The translations under genes and the position numbers were made by a program. Below, piece after piece: positions 12,271-25,154 of a stretch of DNA of 64,000 bases (position 1 is the first letter of the stretch; the number at the start of each line of letters is the position of its first letter). The stretch covers positions 3,906,001 through 3,970,000 of the forward strand of contig OX327686.1 of the NCBI GenBank assembly GCA_946807835.1, read 5' to 3'. The notes beneath the pieces were generated by a model, which searched no databases, was not told the DNA's origin, and saw nothing but the letters and a program-made list of their open reading frames with translations. Source of the DNA: Ailanthus altissimus (Eukaryota; Streptophyta; Magnoliopsida; Sapindales; Simaroubaceae).

Positions 12271-14055
12271 TTTATTATTTGACTATTTATTCTCTCACGC
12301 GATGAATGTTACATCATTTAGCATGCACGTTGTGAGATAACTTTTTAGATACTATAACATATTCTTAAGTTTTATAATTAATTTTCTTTAAGCTTGATAA
12401 ATAATTAAATTTTTTTTATAATTATTTAGAGTAAAGGAGTGTTAAACCTCTAACGTATACTTATTTATTTTAAAACCTCAGTGATTTTAAGATTATTCAA
12501 ATAGACTCCTCTTTTTTGGTAATATCATTAGTTTTGACGAATTTAAAGGTAATTTGGTACATTTAACTATATATAGACACATAACGCAATTTGATAGATT
12601 TTTATATTTTATTTTTATTAATTAAATAATCAAAATTTTAATAAATAAAAAAATAAAAACTTAAAAACTATATTAAAAAATAGACATAAGCACCCATTGT
12701 CACCGTCACAATAGTCGTCTTTTAGTTTCTGGTGATAAAAAAATTTGATGTGGCAGATTAGTTCCAAGTCCACATCAATAAGCTCATTTTCTTGATTTAT
12801 ATAATGGAAAAGTCATTTTTAATATAGAATCAATAAATGACGACCATACAAGATGAAAAAGCAAGCTACTATTGTGATAACCAACACAAGGTGAAGAAGC
12901 CATCGGTCAAGACGACGGCCAAACGAGGCAAAAAGATTGTCGGCCACTATGATGGCCAAACAAGGCAAATACGAAGAAGACAGTGATCATCATCACCATC
13001 ATAAATAAAAATTGAAGTTTGCTGATATAAATATTGATCTAATTTACAATCGCATTATAATTATTATCGGCCATTACAATAATATTGATTGTGGTAGTAG
13101 CTGTCTTTTTTTTAGTTTATTAATTTTTATTTAAAAATAAATAAATGCACAAACCTATTAGATTAAGATAGGTGTGTTTTAAAGTAAAGCATAATATTAC
13201 TCTTGAATTCGTCCAAATCAATAGTAATTTCTAATAGAGACTAGAGAAGGATCTATTAAAATAATTTTAAAATCATAAACATCTTTAAAATAAATAGACC
13301 ATACTTTAAGGGTGTAGTAATCATTTACCCTAATTGTTGATTAAGGTTTACGGAGGTAGGTGGCCGAATTTTTTAGTCAATGATAGCGGTATTACGTCGT
13401 TGGTACATAGACAAGATTGTATGTCATGACTTAGTTGTAAATTTGCAAGATCAAGTTAAATAATTATTTTGAAATATTTTAATTACAGTCGAAATAGTTA
13501 ATTCAAAACAAAATGTCAAATATATATAAAGTATGAAGGTACTTAATTGACTCCACAGACGTGAGTTGTGAGCCTACAGTCTTGTGATTAAAGCTTATTC
13601 GATAGACATGGTGTCAAAATATATATTCATTATTAGACTTATAATTATTATAACATATTGTGCTCATAAGGTAACATCAAATTATATGATTAATTGATTG
13701 TATTAATAATATGGGTGAGCCCTTGAGAGATGGAGATAGAAAGAGAAGAGGAAAAGGTTGAATTGAGTGCATAACACATAATGGGTAGGTATGGTGCAGT
13801 TGGATTTGGTATTTTTTAAAATTAAATTAAATTAAATTTAAAAAAAATGTAATTTAATTTAATATTTTAATTTAAATACATTTTATCCACCCCTAACACA
13901 TATTGCACACGTTAGCTTTGCTTCGCTTAATTTGTCTATTCATATTTCATAGATGTCAAACAAAAATTGGATCAAGGTTTTTGAAGGTAAATATTTTGAA
14001 AACCAAAAAAGATAATAGTAGAGTGAGAGATTGAAATGTTTTATTTCTTAAAAAA
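12271..14055. other. Intergenic DNA, no supported gene
   Basis: AT-rich. A GATGGCCAAACGAGGCAAA-like word recurs at about 12912-12967, giving a short local repeat. AAATT-type units at about 13818-13870 are low complexity. No gene was recognised. Confidence 0.5.
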
Positions 14056-16702
14056 TGAAAATTATATTAAAATGAGTCTATATATTAATTAATATTTATT
14101 TTATTACTTATTAAAAGTGATCAAATAATTTTTATTTATTATTAAACTTTTAAGACATCTTATATGATATGAGCTTCATGTTGAATATCGAGCGTGTGAC
14201 ATACGAGTGTATACGTAATTTTAAAAATTATTATGTACAGTAGAAGCATGTTACAAATATACCTATTTTAACATATTCAACATATATATGTAAGTATAAT
14301 AATTATACAAAATATATATGATGAACAATATTGTACTAAAAATTATAATGTAAAATACTCACTTAATAAATGTAGCTTTACAAATTCTTCAAGTCCTTCA
14401 ACAATCCATGTAAAGAGCTCACCTTGAAGTGTATGTTGAACAATTCTAGTCTATAACTTTTAGAATTAAGAAACTCTTTTGATTACAAGTTTGTTTCTTA
14501 AATAGATATGGTAAATATTTTCTATACAACTCTTGTATTAATTAGAAATATTTAACATACATCTCTTGTATAACTCTTAGAAACAATTTCTACAAGATTA
14601 ATATAGTGAACAACTCTTGTCATAACTATTAATCTCTTTCTCCATTTACTTTTGCTCATTATAATCCATCTATGAGAGAAGAAGATGAAGAGAAATTCTA
14701 TATTTTTTAACACTTGAAAATGAACAAAAACCAAAATTCTCTCTTATCTCTTTTCTCTTCACCTTGCCGAATTCTCCTCTTAAAATTGAATGAATCAATT
14801 CAATTATTTTGTCAAAATTCATTTTGTTTATTCAACACTTTGATTAAACAAAAGGAAGTGTTCCACTAATTTTATTGTTGGTCTCTCGCTTAAGATTAAT
14901 TAAACCAAGAACTAGAATAATGGCCACCTAAATTAATTTTTACCTAACAAATATAATTACATTAATTATAATGGGTAATTAGATGGCCAGTATTTAGGCC
15001 CCTCATTGTATTAAAATACAATGCCATGATAAAATTATTTTAATATTATCTAATAATATAAAATATAATTATTCAAAATAATTTTAAATAATTATTTTTT
15101 ACCTTACTAATTTTTACTAACAAAGTTAAATGGTAAAAAGGTAAAATCAAATCATGGAACAAATTTTGCCACTTGTCAATATTCTATTAATTAACAACCC
15201 TAATTAATTAATTGAGTGATTCATTTAACAATTAAGTCTTGACAAATATACATCCCGAGGGATCCTGAAATAATTATTCTATTTTGCTGAAATTTATTGG
15301 ATCGAATTAATTCAATCCAATCCGCTACCCCAGTGCGTAATGAGTACACTTCATATTGTGAGACTCTCTAGGTCTACACCTAATTTGTCATATGGAGCTC
15401 CTTTATACGTCCGTAAACGATGCCCCACACACACATTACGGATATTACAAATTAGCGTGTTAAACCATGCAAGTTGAGGTTATTACATATTTGTATAATC
15501 CTTCCATCATTTATATCCTTGAAGAGCAGAGATATAGATCATCACCGTCAAATCTCTATCATCAGGATATACAACCTACTCATATGAGCTAATGGATCCC
15601 ATATCTACGCACACTAGACTCCATGAGCATCAGACCATACCCAGCGATATCCAGCGGTCAGACCATAAAAGATTTTTGACATGTGTGAAACCAAAGCATG
15701 ATGGATCACTCATAAGTCCACCATGGCGCTCAGGTCAAAGGACCACAAATACTACTCAACTCGAAAGATCTTCTATTGACGGCTTTATGAGATGTCTATT
15801 AGATGTCTTCGTGAGTTAATTCAATATCCAGTCCTTACTTAATATCTGCATCTCTATACGAGCTTCCTACTAAGCACATGGTTTGTTAAGACTAACCATC
15901 TGGACTATCCAGATATAGACATACACTAATCTATATTAATGGTTCCACCGATAGACCCGCATCGATGAAATTAAATCAGGAACATTGTGTTTAAGAATAT
16001 ACTTGTATAATAACATTTCCTAGTACCATTTGCAACTCCTTGCAGCTATGTCATTACTAATATATTCTGAGGTCATTGTCTCATTTCAGATAAGACTTTA
16101 ACTCTTTAGATTTCGCTAACTATATGAACATGCTAACTCTTAGCATCACTAACTCTTAGCACTACTGACTCTTAGTATTTATAACTATTAGCGTTGCTAA
16201 CTCTTAGTACTGATCTAAACTCTTTTAGACCAGATCTGAACTACTTCAGATCATACAATATCTGAAACATTACAAGCATCTTACCATTTAATAATAAATA
16301 ATATTAACGATTTTATTAGAAATGATAATTGTATAAATACTATCATTATATATTTATACAAAATGGGATGACACGTAAGCACAAATCCTAACACTTCAAT
16401 GTGTAGAGACTCAGTTATTTTATTTTATTTTCATGATTGGTCAAAATAAAATAAAATACTATAAGTAATAAATTGAGGTATCTAGTTTAAACTCTAGCGT
16501 ATTATTCATTCACATCTCATAAGTGAGTGACGATAATTGTTTCTCATAAGAGAAAAGTTTAGACTTAAAAAACTATCAACTCTAATTTTTTATGTGCCTC
16601 CATGGATTCAAGTACGCTTTAAATAAATTATCCTTAATAATTTAACACGAGTTCTTGACTATGATAATTCTTTCACTAATTAAAATTTTTATCTAATAAA
16701 TA
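14056..16702 (+). repeat. 5' LTR of the old copia element, interrupted
   Basis: Two pieces, 14056-14178 and 16394-about 16702, align consecutively with the uninterrupted 3' LTR at 28181-28620. The break coincides with the cttca target duplication of the inserted long LTR. Confidence 0.8.
14179..16393 (-). mobile_element. Long (2.2 kb) LTR, probably solo, nested in a copia LTR
   Basis: Starts TGTTGAATATCG and ends AATCCTAACA, with a perfect 5-bp duplication cttca at 14174-14178 and 16394-16398. It is a reverse-orientation relative of 895-3149: its end is the complement of that element's TGTTGGGATTTGTGCTTACG start. The block at 15592-15819 is open for 75 codons and matches 1504-1620 on the other strand, but it lies inside LTR sequence and lacks a recognisable domain, so I do not call a gene. 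GCTAACTCTTAGCA-like words repeat in tandem around 16130-16220. Confidence 0.82.
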
Positions 16703-18073
16703 ATATCAGAATTATCTCATATTAAATCATTGAAAAATAAAATTTTAAAACTATTATTTTATTTGATTAAAAACCTATCTGCTATATATATGTTATATTA
16801 CGTGTAGCATAGATTCAATGTTATGAAACCATTATGCAACATAAAATATTTTAAAAGAATGCATTTTTAATAAAAGAAAAAAAGTGCTATCTGCGTCCAG
16901 TGCATTGAATTAATTGCATACATATGCTAAATTGAATATGTATATTATATATATACGAGTGTGTGCGTGCACGCGCACTAAGTGCATTGCGAAGGGAGTT
17001 GATAGAATTAATAGCGAATGATATATTTATTTTTTAATATTTCATATGCATTGTTGGATTCAATATTAAAAAGCAAATATACAATATCTATGCCTCCTTT
17101 AAATTTGGCGCAATCAATGCATTCATATATGCATTAATTGTATTTTTGTTTTTCTTAATTTACGGATTTAATTAAAAATAATAATGAGGAGAAGTTGAAA
17201 TTAATTTAAATTCGAAATGATAATATTAAATTTGATGAGATTTCTTCTTAATTGTGGTGCACATTAAGTAGTTAATGTTTATAAATTTTTAGAGTTTATC
17301 AGATCAATTTCATAAGGTCGATAAAGATTTTATCGGACCTAAATTTTATATACCTAATATATAGATCAAATCAAGTGAGTTAGGATGGACTTAAGCCTAT
17401 TTTGAATTTAGGCTATTGAATAAAGTTTTAGGTTTAGATAATTAGGAAGGGTTAGGCTTAACCCGACCCAACCACTTCAGTACCAACTCACTCTGGTCTC
17501 ATTTTAACATTGGCATGATTTGACTTTGACCGTTAACTTTAACTTTGACCGTTAACTTTAACTTTGACCATTTTACTTTTTCTCTCTTTTTCTGCAAACT
17601 AAAATCTAATATTTTGAATTAAATTAAAATACCACCAAAATAACATATTTTATGTAGATTTATGTATTTTGAAATATGTGGATATTATTAAAAAAATTAA
17701 ATAATTATGTTTAAATTTATGTAAAACAATAATCGGCCCAAAAGAAGTTTAGTTTTTGGTCAGATAATAGACATATATGTTAGTAAATATGTGATAAACT
17801 TTGGTATTTTCATGCGTATAATATATCGGTCCAAAGAAATACATATTATTGGCATGATTTACTATCAATATTTACTGACTAATTTTTTAGAGTACCGTTT
17901 ACAAATTGTTATTTCTGTCAAAAGACTAAATAACAATGTGGTCATTAGTATCTTATAATGGCCTAATTTATTATATCTTATGCCATGTGTGTATATGTAT
18001 GCATGAATAAACGGCATGATTATTAATTATGAGTTTTTTGTTTGTTATATACAGTAAATGCTTCATTTATATC
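16703..18073. other. Untranslated leader region of the old copia, unusually long
   Basis: Lies between the 5' LTR and the first gag-like residues. It is AT-rich, with a short tandem repeat (TTAACTTTAACTTTGACCG, about 17521-17575) and a GTGTGTGCGTGCACGCGCAC stretch near 16961. About 1.4 kb is long for a copia leader, so a further unrecognised insertion may be present. Confidence 0.45.
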
Positions 18074-19544
18074 TGCCAACTTGAACAACATTCTAGTACT
18101 TAGCAGCACTAACTTCAGAAAATAGAAGGAGCACGTTATTATTGTATTTGGGTGTATGGATCTAGACTATGCAATCCGAATAGAAGAAACTCTCGCCCTT
18201 ACTGATGACAGTACTATTAAACTAATGTCACTTTATAAAAAAATAGGAGCGTTTTAACCCCATAAATCTGATGATCATGAAGCACTCTATTCTGGATACC
18301 ATCAGGGGTGCAATGCCTGAGGAAGAAAATGCTAAAAAATTTATGAGCCAAATAACAAACTGATTCGCTGGTAATAAAAATGTCAAAATAAGCACCATTT
18401 TTTTAAGCTCGTTTCATCAATAAGGTATAAAGGCAAATGAAACATAAAGGAGTATATTATAGAAATTTCTAATCTTGTTACAAGATTAAGGGTACTAAAG
18501 TTAGAGTTTTCGGATAATATTCTTGTGTGCATGGTCGTGATCTCTCTTCCTACACAATACAATCCTTTTAAGATCAGTTATAATACTCAAAATGAGAAAT
18601 GAACTCTTAATAACTTATTGCTCAATATGTGCAAGAGGAAGAGAAATTAAAACAAAAAGAAATAGAAAATGCTCATTTAGCAATTTCTTCTAATGACAAT
18701 ATTGCCAACAAGAAAAGAAAAAATGACATTAAAGAAAAAGAGTTGTAGACATTGGAACTTCACAGCCTAAGGTGCAAAAGAAACAGAAAGATAAAATCAC
18801 TTGTTGCTTTTACAAGAAAGTTGGACATGTGAAGAAGGATGGTTCCAAGTATACAAAATGGATCACCAAAAAGGAAAAAAATTTCTCAACTTTATTTGTT
18901 CAGAAGTTAATTTGGCTTTAGTACCAATTCATACTTGATGGATAGATACAGGTGTAACTACTCACATAAGTGTTACTGTACAGGGTTATCTAAGAAGCCG
19001 ACCACCAATTGATACTGAAAGAGTCATCTATGTGAGTGATGGCAACAAGGGTCCTGTTGAGGCAATTAGATTATTTAGATTATAATTAGAATCTAGTTAT
19101 TATTTGAATTTACATGAGATATTTTATGTGTTGTCATTTAGATGAAACTTAGTTTCTATTTCTTATTTGGACAAATTCTATTGCCCTTGTTCTTTTAGAC
19201 ATTGAAAGTTTAGTCTCTTTCAAAATTTAAATATTATTGATATTGATTCTTTAGTTGATAATCTATATCAATTGAATCTTTATGCCTCACAAATTAATAA
19301 AACCTTGCATGTAAGCAATTATGGTATAAAGTACAAATTAATTAATGAGAATTCTTACATATTATGGCATAAGTATTTATGACACATTTCTAAATCAATA
19401 ATTCAAAGGCTTGTGCCATGAGGAATTCTAATTTCCCTTGATTTTTTAGATATTGAAATATGTATTAAATGCATCAAGGGAAAAATAAACAAATGTTAGA
19501 AACGTTGGTGCCAACAAGAGTTCAAACGTCTTGGAATTACATAC
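18074..19544 (+). pseudogene. Broken gag and protease of the old copia element
   Basis: Gag-like residues are readable in pieces from about 18074 (LNNI, then MDLDYAI at about 18157), followed by a decayed CCHC knuckle (CCFYKKVGHVKKD, about 18801-18840) and a protease-like WIDTG core (about 18940-18955). A GAG-pre-integrase stretch (LWHKYL, near 19363) precedes the point where the younger element is inserted. Many in-frame stops and frameshifts are present. The frame resumes on the other side at 25155. Confidence 0.75.
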
Positions 19545-20319
19545 TGTGAGAATATTGATTAAAAATCATTGGAATATGATTTGGGGATCAAGCCAAGTGT
19601 GTAGAGTGCACATGGATCGAAGATGGACGCGAAAAGAGGCAAAAAATGAGAAGGCGCACCATGCGACCAGCGTCGCGGCGACCAGGAGTGGGCGTCGCGG
19701 CGCCAGAACAGAACACTCAGCACCGCAGCGCCAGGAAGCCAGCGCCGCAGCGCTCAGCAGAAGCACGCCAGCGCTGGAGCAACGAGATCCCAGTGCTGCA
19801 GCGCTGGACGCAGGAACAGTATCCCGAAATTAAGAAACTTCCTAATTTCGTCTTCCCACTTGCTCTAGGACTCCCTAATACGACTCCCACACATATAGGG
19901 AATACCTAGGACGTCCCAAGGCCTATATAAAGGCTATCAATTGGCTTGTAAACACATCTTGACAATATTTGTGATCAAGTTAGTGAGATCTTTGTGATCT
20001 TAGAGAGATCTTGGTGATCAACAATAATCTTAGTGATTATTCTTAATGGTTCTTTGTGAGAGAAAATTCCTAGAGAGTAAGAGAGAGTTTTCTTTGTGAT
20101 CTTTCTTGTAATAGGCATACTTTGTGGTTGCCTTGTGATTCATAATAAGAGAAGAGTGTGATTTTGATCCGCCGTGGACGTAGACAAGTTACCGAACCAC
20201 GTAATTCTTTGTGTGTTCTTCTTCTACCATTTCTCTCTTTTATTTCTTAATAACTTGTTCTGTATTATTATATTACTTGGGTGAATTATTTAGCTTGTTT
20301 GTGTACTTTCGCTTCAATA
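19545..20319 (+). repeat. 5' LTR of the young copia element
   Basis: 775 bases. It contains a GC-rich block of AGCGCCGCAGCGCT-like units (about 19640-19810), a CCTATATAAAGG TATA box (about 19922-19933) and the GCCGTGGACGTAG ... CGAACCACGT block (about 20170-20201) that also occurs in the family-A LTRs. It carries extra GC-array sequence of about 22-24 bases that the 3' LTR lacks. Confidence 0.93.
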
Positions 20320-20322
20320 AAC

Positions 20323-20334
20323 TGGTATCAGAGC
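20323..20334 (+). other. Primer-binding site (initiator Met tRNA type)
   Basis: TGGTATCAGAGC, three bases after the 5' LTR end. This is the usual minus-strand primer site of plant copia elements. Confidence 0.93.
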
Positions 20335-20351
20335 TTTGGTTCTAAGCAAAT

Positions 20352-23300
20352 ATGGCCACACCCAAGTATGAGGTAGAGAAATTCAATGGTATGAATGACT
20401 TCAATCTGTGAAAGATGAAGGTCAAGGCGTTGTTGGTGAGCCAAAGACTTGGTTCGGCATTAGAGAAGACTGCAGCTCCATCTAGTGATGAAGAGAAGAC
20501 GCCAGAGTCATCTAGAGCAGAAGCAGAAAGAAGGGACATTCAAGAAAGAGCTCATAGCACAATCGTTCTGTCATTGAGCGATGAAGTACTAAAGGAAGTA
20601 GCAGGTGAGACGACGACAATAGATCTTTGGAAGAAGCTTGACTCTCTTTATATGAGGAAATCGTTGGCCAACAGACTACATATAAAGAAAAAGTTGTATC
20701 AGCTGTCCATGTCAGAGGGGACGTCGATGAAAGATAGACATCTTCAATAAGATCATCCTTGATCTTGAGTCTATCAACATTAAGATAGAAGATGAAGATA
20801 GATCAATTATTCTGTTGAGTTCACTCCCCAAGAGCTATGAGAGTTTTGTTGATACGTTACTCTACGGCAGAGAGAGTTTAACGATGAGTGATGTGAAATC
20901 ATCATTAAACTCAAAGTTATTAAGAAAGCAGGCTGAGGGCAATGCAGAAAGTTTATTTGTAAGAGGAAGGCTCTCATATAGAGATAGGAAGAAAAAAGGC
21001 TCAAGGTCAAAGTCTATGACTCTTAGGAAGTGCTATTGCTGCAAGAAAGAGGGGCACTTCATAAGAGACTGTCCTGAGAAGAAAGCACAGGACAAGAAGA
21101 AAGCGGATGTTGCGCTTGCCTATGATGATAGCTATGACAGCGCAGAGACACTCGTCGCTACTGATGGTATAAACTCTGAACAATGGGTTTTAGATTCTGG
21201 TTGTAATTTTCACATGTGCCCGCACAAGTCTTGGTTTATAAATTTCCAGCCTATTAGTGGTGGTAAGGTCTTAATGGGTAATGACGTTGCATGTCAGATG
21301 ATGGGAATTGGTAGTGTTAAGCTTAGGCTGCATGATGGGCGAGTGAGAGAGTTAACAGATGTTAGGTATGTTCCTGACTTGAAGAGAAACTTGATCTCAC
21401 TAGGGACTTTAAACCACAATGGGTGTTCCATCAGGATCGACGGAGGGATTTTAAGAGTTTTAAGAGGTTCCATGGTGGTGATGAGAGGAGAGAAGCGCAA
21501 AGGTGTTTATGTGCTTAAGGGTGAAGTCGTGAGTTGTTCTGCACTATTCTCTATAGATGATGAGAGTATGCAAACCAAGTTATGGCATCTTAGACTGGCA
21601 CACTTAGGCGAGAGAAACTTAAAGGAGTTATATAGTCAAAAGGCGTTTGGTGAGGATAAGTTCCAGCCCTTGGAGTTTTGTGAGCATTGTGTGCTAGGGA
21701 AAGCACATAGAGTGAGGTTCAGTACCGACGAGCATAAGACTAAGGGGACTCTTGACTACATACACTCAGATCTTTGGGGACCAGCTCAGACAGCTACAAG
21801 TGGTGGTGCTAGATATTTTCTCAGCTTGATTGATGACTATTCGAGGAAGCTGTGGGTCTATGTGTTGAAGAGCAAGGATCAAGTATTTGATGTGTTCAAG
21901 ACTTGGAAGGCTCTTGTTGAGAATCAAACTGATAAAAGAGTGAAGAGGTTGAGAACTGACAACGGCCTCGAGTTTTGCAACAGAGAGTTTGATGGGTTTT
22001 GTGCCAAGCATGGGATTGCAAGGCACAAAACAGTAAGATCAACACCGCAGCAGAATGGGGTAGCTGAGAGGATGAACAGAACCCTACTTGAAAGGGTTAG
22101 ATGTATGCTTACCAATGTGAAGATGTCCAAGACATTCTGGGGAGAAGCTGTAGTGACTGCTGCTTACTTGATAAACAGAAGTCCCTCCTCATCAATTGAC
22201 TTCAAGACGCTAAAAGAGAAATGGTCTAGCAATCCTCCAAAGTATAACCATCTTAGAATATTTGGTTGCCCTGCCTTTGTACATGTTAAGGAGGGGAAGT
22301 TGGAACCTAGAGCTATCAAAGGGGTATTCATAGGATATCCCGAAGGAGTAAAAGGATACAAGGTGTGGTGTAAGGACTTAACACCATCAAGGAGTATCAT
22401 AAGCCGTGATGTGACGTTCGATGAGATGACGATGCTGAAAACCTCCCAAGTAGATGAGAAAGAAGAACCTGTGACTAAGGAAAACTCAGCACCTGAGTCA
22501 ATAGAAGTTGAAGTAGCGCCTGAAAACGGATCTGATATGCCCCCAGATCAACAGTTCAACAAGAAAATCCTTGAAGATGAACCAAGAACACCGGCGAGTT
22601 CCTCCAAGTCCACCCAAAAGAAGACTAGAACTCCTGAGTTAGAACTTGAAGAGTACCAGCTTGCTAGAGACAGGCTAAGGAGAACGATTAACCCACCAGT
22701 CAGGTATACACAAACAGACTTAGTTGCTCATGCTTTTAATTCTGCTTACACTCTTGAGTATGATGAGCCTAGGACATATGGTGAGGTTATGAAGAGTGAA
22801 AGCAAAAAAGAATGGCAGCAGGCCATGGAAGAAGAAATTTGTTATCTTAGGAAGAACAATACCTGAAAGTTGGTGGAGAGACCTCAAAAGAAGCTAGTCG
22901 GGTGCAAGTGAGTGTATAAGGTGAATGAGGGGATACCGGGGATTGAGCCTACGAGATTTAAGGCTAGGTTAGTAGCACAAGGTTTTACTCAGAGAGAGGG
23001 AGTCAGTTTTCATGAGATATTCTCTCTAGCTGTCAAGCACACATCTATTAGGATTTTGTTAGCTATGTGTGCAAACCTTGATTTACATCTAGAGCAGATG
23101 GATGTAAAGACAGCTTTTCTACATGGAGAGCTTAAAGAAACAATATACATGGCACAGCCGCAAGGGTTCGAAGAGCCTGGTAAAGAAGATCATGCTTGTT
23201 TGCTAAAGAAGTCATTATACGGGTTAAAGCAATCATCTAGACAGTGGTATAGGAGATTTGATGAGTTTATGATGGCTTGTGGCTTTAGTAGGAGCAAGTA

Positions 23301-24329
23301 TGATGGATGCGTGTACTTCAAGAACATGAGTTGTGGGATGATGTATTTGCTTCTATACGTCGATGATATGTTGATCGCATGCAAGAATATAGAAGAAATA
23401 CAAAAACTCAAGAAGCAGTTAAGTGGCGAGTTTGAAATGAAGGATTTGGGAGCAGCGAAGAGAATTTTGGGTATAGACATTGTGAAGGAAAGAAGAGATG
23501 TTATCTTCTTGTCCAAACAGCAATATATAGTCAAAATTCTGGAGAAGTTCGGTATGTCAAACGCGAAGGCTGTCTTTACTCCTTTGGCCATGCATTTCAG
23601 ATTGTCAGCAGCACAGTCGCTGACATCCGAGGATAAGAAACTGCAGATGAGCAAAGTACTGTATGCAAGCGCTGTGGGGAGCATCATGTATGCAATGGTT
23701 TGCACAAGACCAGACATAGCACAGGCTGTGAGTGTGGTGAGTAGATACATAGCGAATCCGGGTAAAGATCACTGGCTTGCAGTAAAGTGGATTCTAAGAT
23801 ATCTCAAAGGAATGTCGAACCACGAGTTGATGTATAAGAGGGACGAGGACAGCAATGAAATGGTAAGAGGGTACGTAGACTCAGATTATGCAGGTGATCT
23901 TAACAAGAGAATATCGTTGACGGGCTACGTATTCACAATGTTTGGGTGTAGTGTGTGTTGGAGATCAGTTCTACAACATGTGGTTGCACTTTCTACCACA
24001 GAGGCAGAGTACATAGCTGTTGGTGAAGCTATAAAGGAGGCATGTGGTTAAAAGGCATATGCGCGAAGATATTGGCTCATAAAGATGTAAACACCGGTGT
24101 ATACTGTGACAGCCAGAGTGCCATACACCTAAGCAAGCATCAAGTGTTCCATGAGAGGTCGAAACACATTGATGTGAGGCTCCATTACATTCGTGAGATT
24201 GTCCAAAGTGGTGAAGTTAGTTTGACAAAGATAGCATCATCTAAAAACCCTGCTGATATGTTGACTAAGCCACTGCCCTCGGTTAAGTTCGTCCTATGCA
24301 AGGACTTAACCGGAGTCACTACTTTGTGA
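20352..24329 (+). pseudogene. Copia gag-pol polyprotein, lightly mutated
   Basis: The start codon is at 20352. In order: gag (to about 21000), a CCHC zinc knuckle beginning CYCCKKEGHF (21030-21075), protease core VLDSGC (about 21187), GAG-pre-integrase (about 21580-21720), integrase core with HSDLWGP (about 21766) and LRTDNG (about 21949), reverse transcriptase with YVDDML (about 23356) and RNase H with CDSQSAIHLS (about 24105). Stops break the frame at 20409-20411, 22864-22866 and 22909-22911, all TGA; frameshifts lie near 20740-20750 and 24040-24050. Long uninterrupted segments are 20815-22866 and 22912-24051. The final stop is TGA at 24327-24329. The element cannot make a full polyprotein as it stands. 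Confidence 0.93.
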
Positions 24330-24386
24330 GGGTGACCGAAGATGCGAAAATGAGAGATCGATTTACTTTGTGAATGATTTTGAATC

Positions 24387-24396
24387 AAGGAGGGGA
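24387..24396 (+). other. Polypurine tract of the young copia element
   Basis: AAGGAGGGGA immediately upstream of the 3' LTR, the expected plus-strand primer position. Confidence 0.88.
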
Positions 24397-24398
24397 TT

Positions 24399-25149
24399 TG
24401 TGAGAATATTGATTAAAAATCATTGGAATATGATTTGGGGATCAAGCCAAGTATGTAGGGTGCACACGGATCAAAGACGGACGCGAAATGAGGCAAAAAA
24501 TGAAAAGGCGCACCATGCGACCAGCGCCGCGGCGACCAGGAGTGGGCGTCGCTGCGCCAGAACAGAATACTCAGCGCCGCAGCGCTCAGTAGAAACACGC
24601 CAGTGCTGGAGCAACGAGATCCCAGTGCTGCAACGTTGGATGCGGGAACAGTATCCCAAAATTAGGAAACTTCCTAATTTCGTCTCTCATTTGCTCTAGG
24701 ACTCCCTAATACGACTCCCACACGTATAGGGAATACCTAGGACGTCCCAATGCCTATATAAAGGCTATCAATTAGCTTGTAAACACATCTTGACAATCTT
24801 TATGATCAAGTTAGTGAGATCTTTGTGATCTTAGAGAGATCTTGATGATCAACAATAATCTTAGTGATTATTCTTAGTGGTTCTTTGTGAGAGAAAATTC
24901 CTAGAGAGTAAGAGAGAGTTTTCTTTGTGATCTTTCTTGTAATAGGCATACTTTGTGGTTGCCTTATGATTCATAATAAGAGAAAATGTGATTTTAATCC
25001 GCCGTAGACGTAGGCAAGTTGCCGAACCACGTAATTCTTTATGTGTTCTTCTTCTACCCTTTCTCTCTTTTATTTCTTAATAACTTGTTCTGCATTATTA
25101 TATTACTTGGGTGAATTGTTTAGCTTATTTGTGTGCTTTCGCTTCAACA
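24399..25149 (+). repeat. 3' LTR of the young copia element
   Basis: 751 bases, highly similar to the 5' LTR by eye, with scattered substitutions and a shorter GC-rich array (about 24500-24650). Its TATA-like CCTATATAAAGG lies at about 24753-24764. It is followed by the duplicated catac and then by the interrupted integrase frame of the host element. Confidence 0.93.
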
Positions 25150-25154
25150 CATAC

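Larger units (their letters stand above)
19545..25149 (+). mobile_element. Young, nearly complete Ty1/copia retrotransposon
   Basis: A 5605-bp element with a perfect 5-bp duplication catac (19540-19544 and 25150-25154). The LTRs are 19545-20319 (775 bp) and 24399-25149 (751 bp), both opening TGTGAGAATATTG and ending TTCAATA or TTCAACA. A primer site complementary to initiator-Met tRNA (TGGTATCAGAGC, 20323-20334) and a polypurine tract (AAGGAGGGGA, 24387-24396) are in place. The interior encodes gag, protease, integrase, reverse transcriptase and RNase H in copia order, interrupted by only a few lesions. It inserted into the integrase region of an older copia element. Confidence 0.95.

Noticed and set aside
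19566..19909. Arg/Ala-rich frames in the copia LTR
   Set aside because: Produced by the GC-rich array and interrupted in the other LTR; no family resemblance.
23190..23750. 186-codon minus-strand frame opposite the copia reverse transcriptase
   Set aside because: A shadow of the plus-strand coding region; no independent domain.
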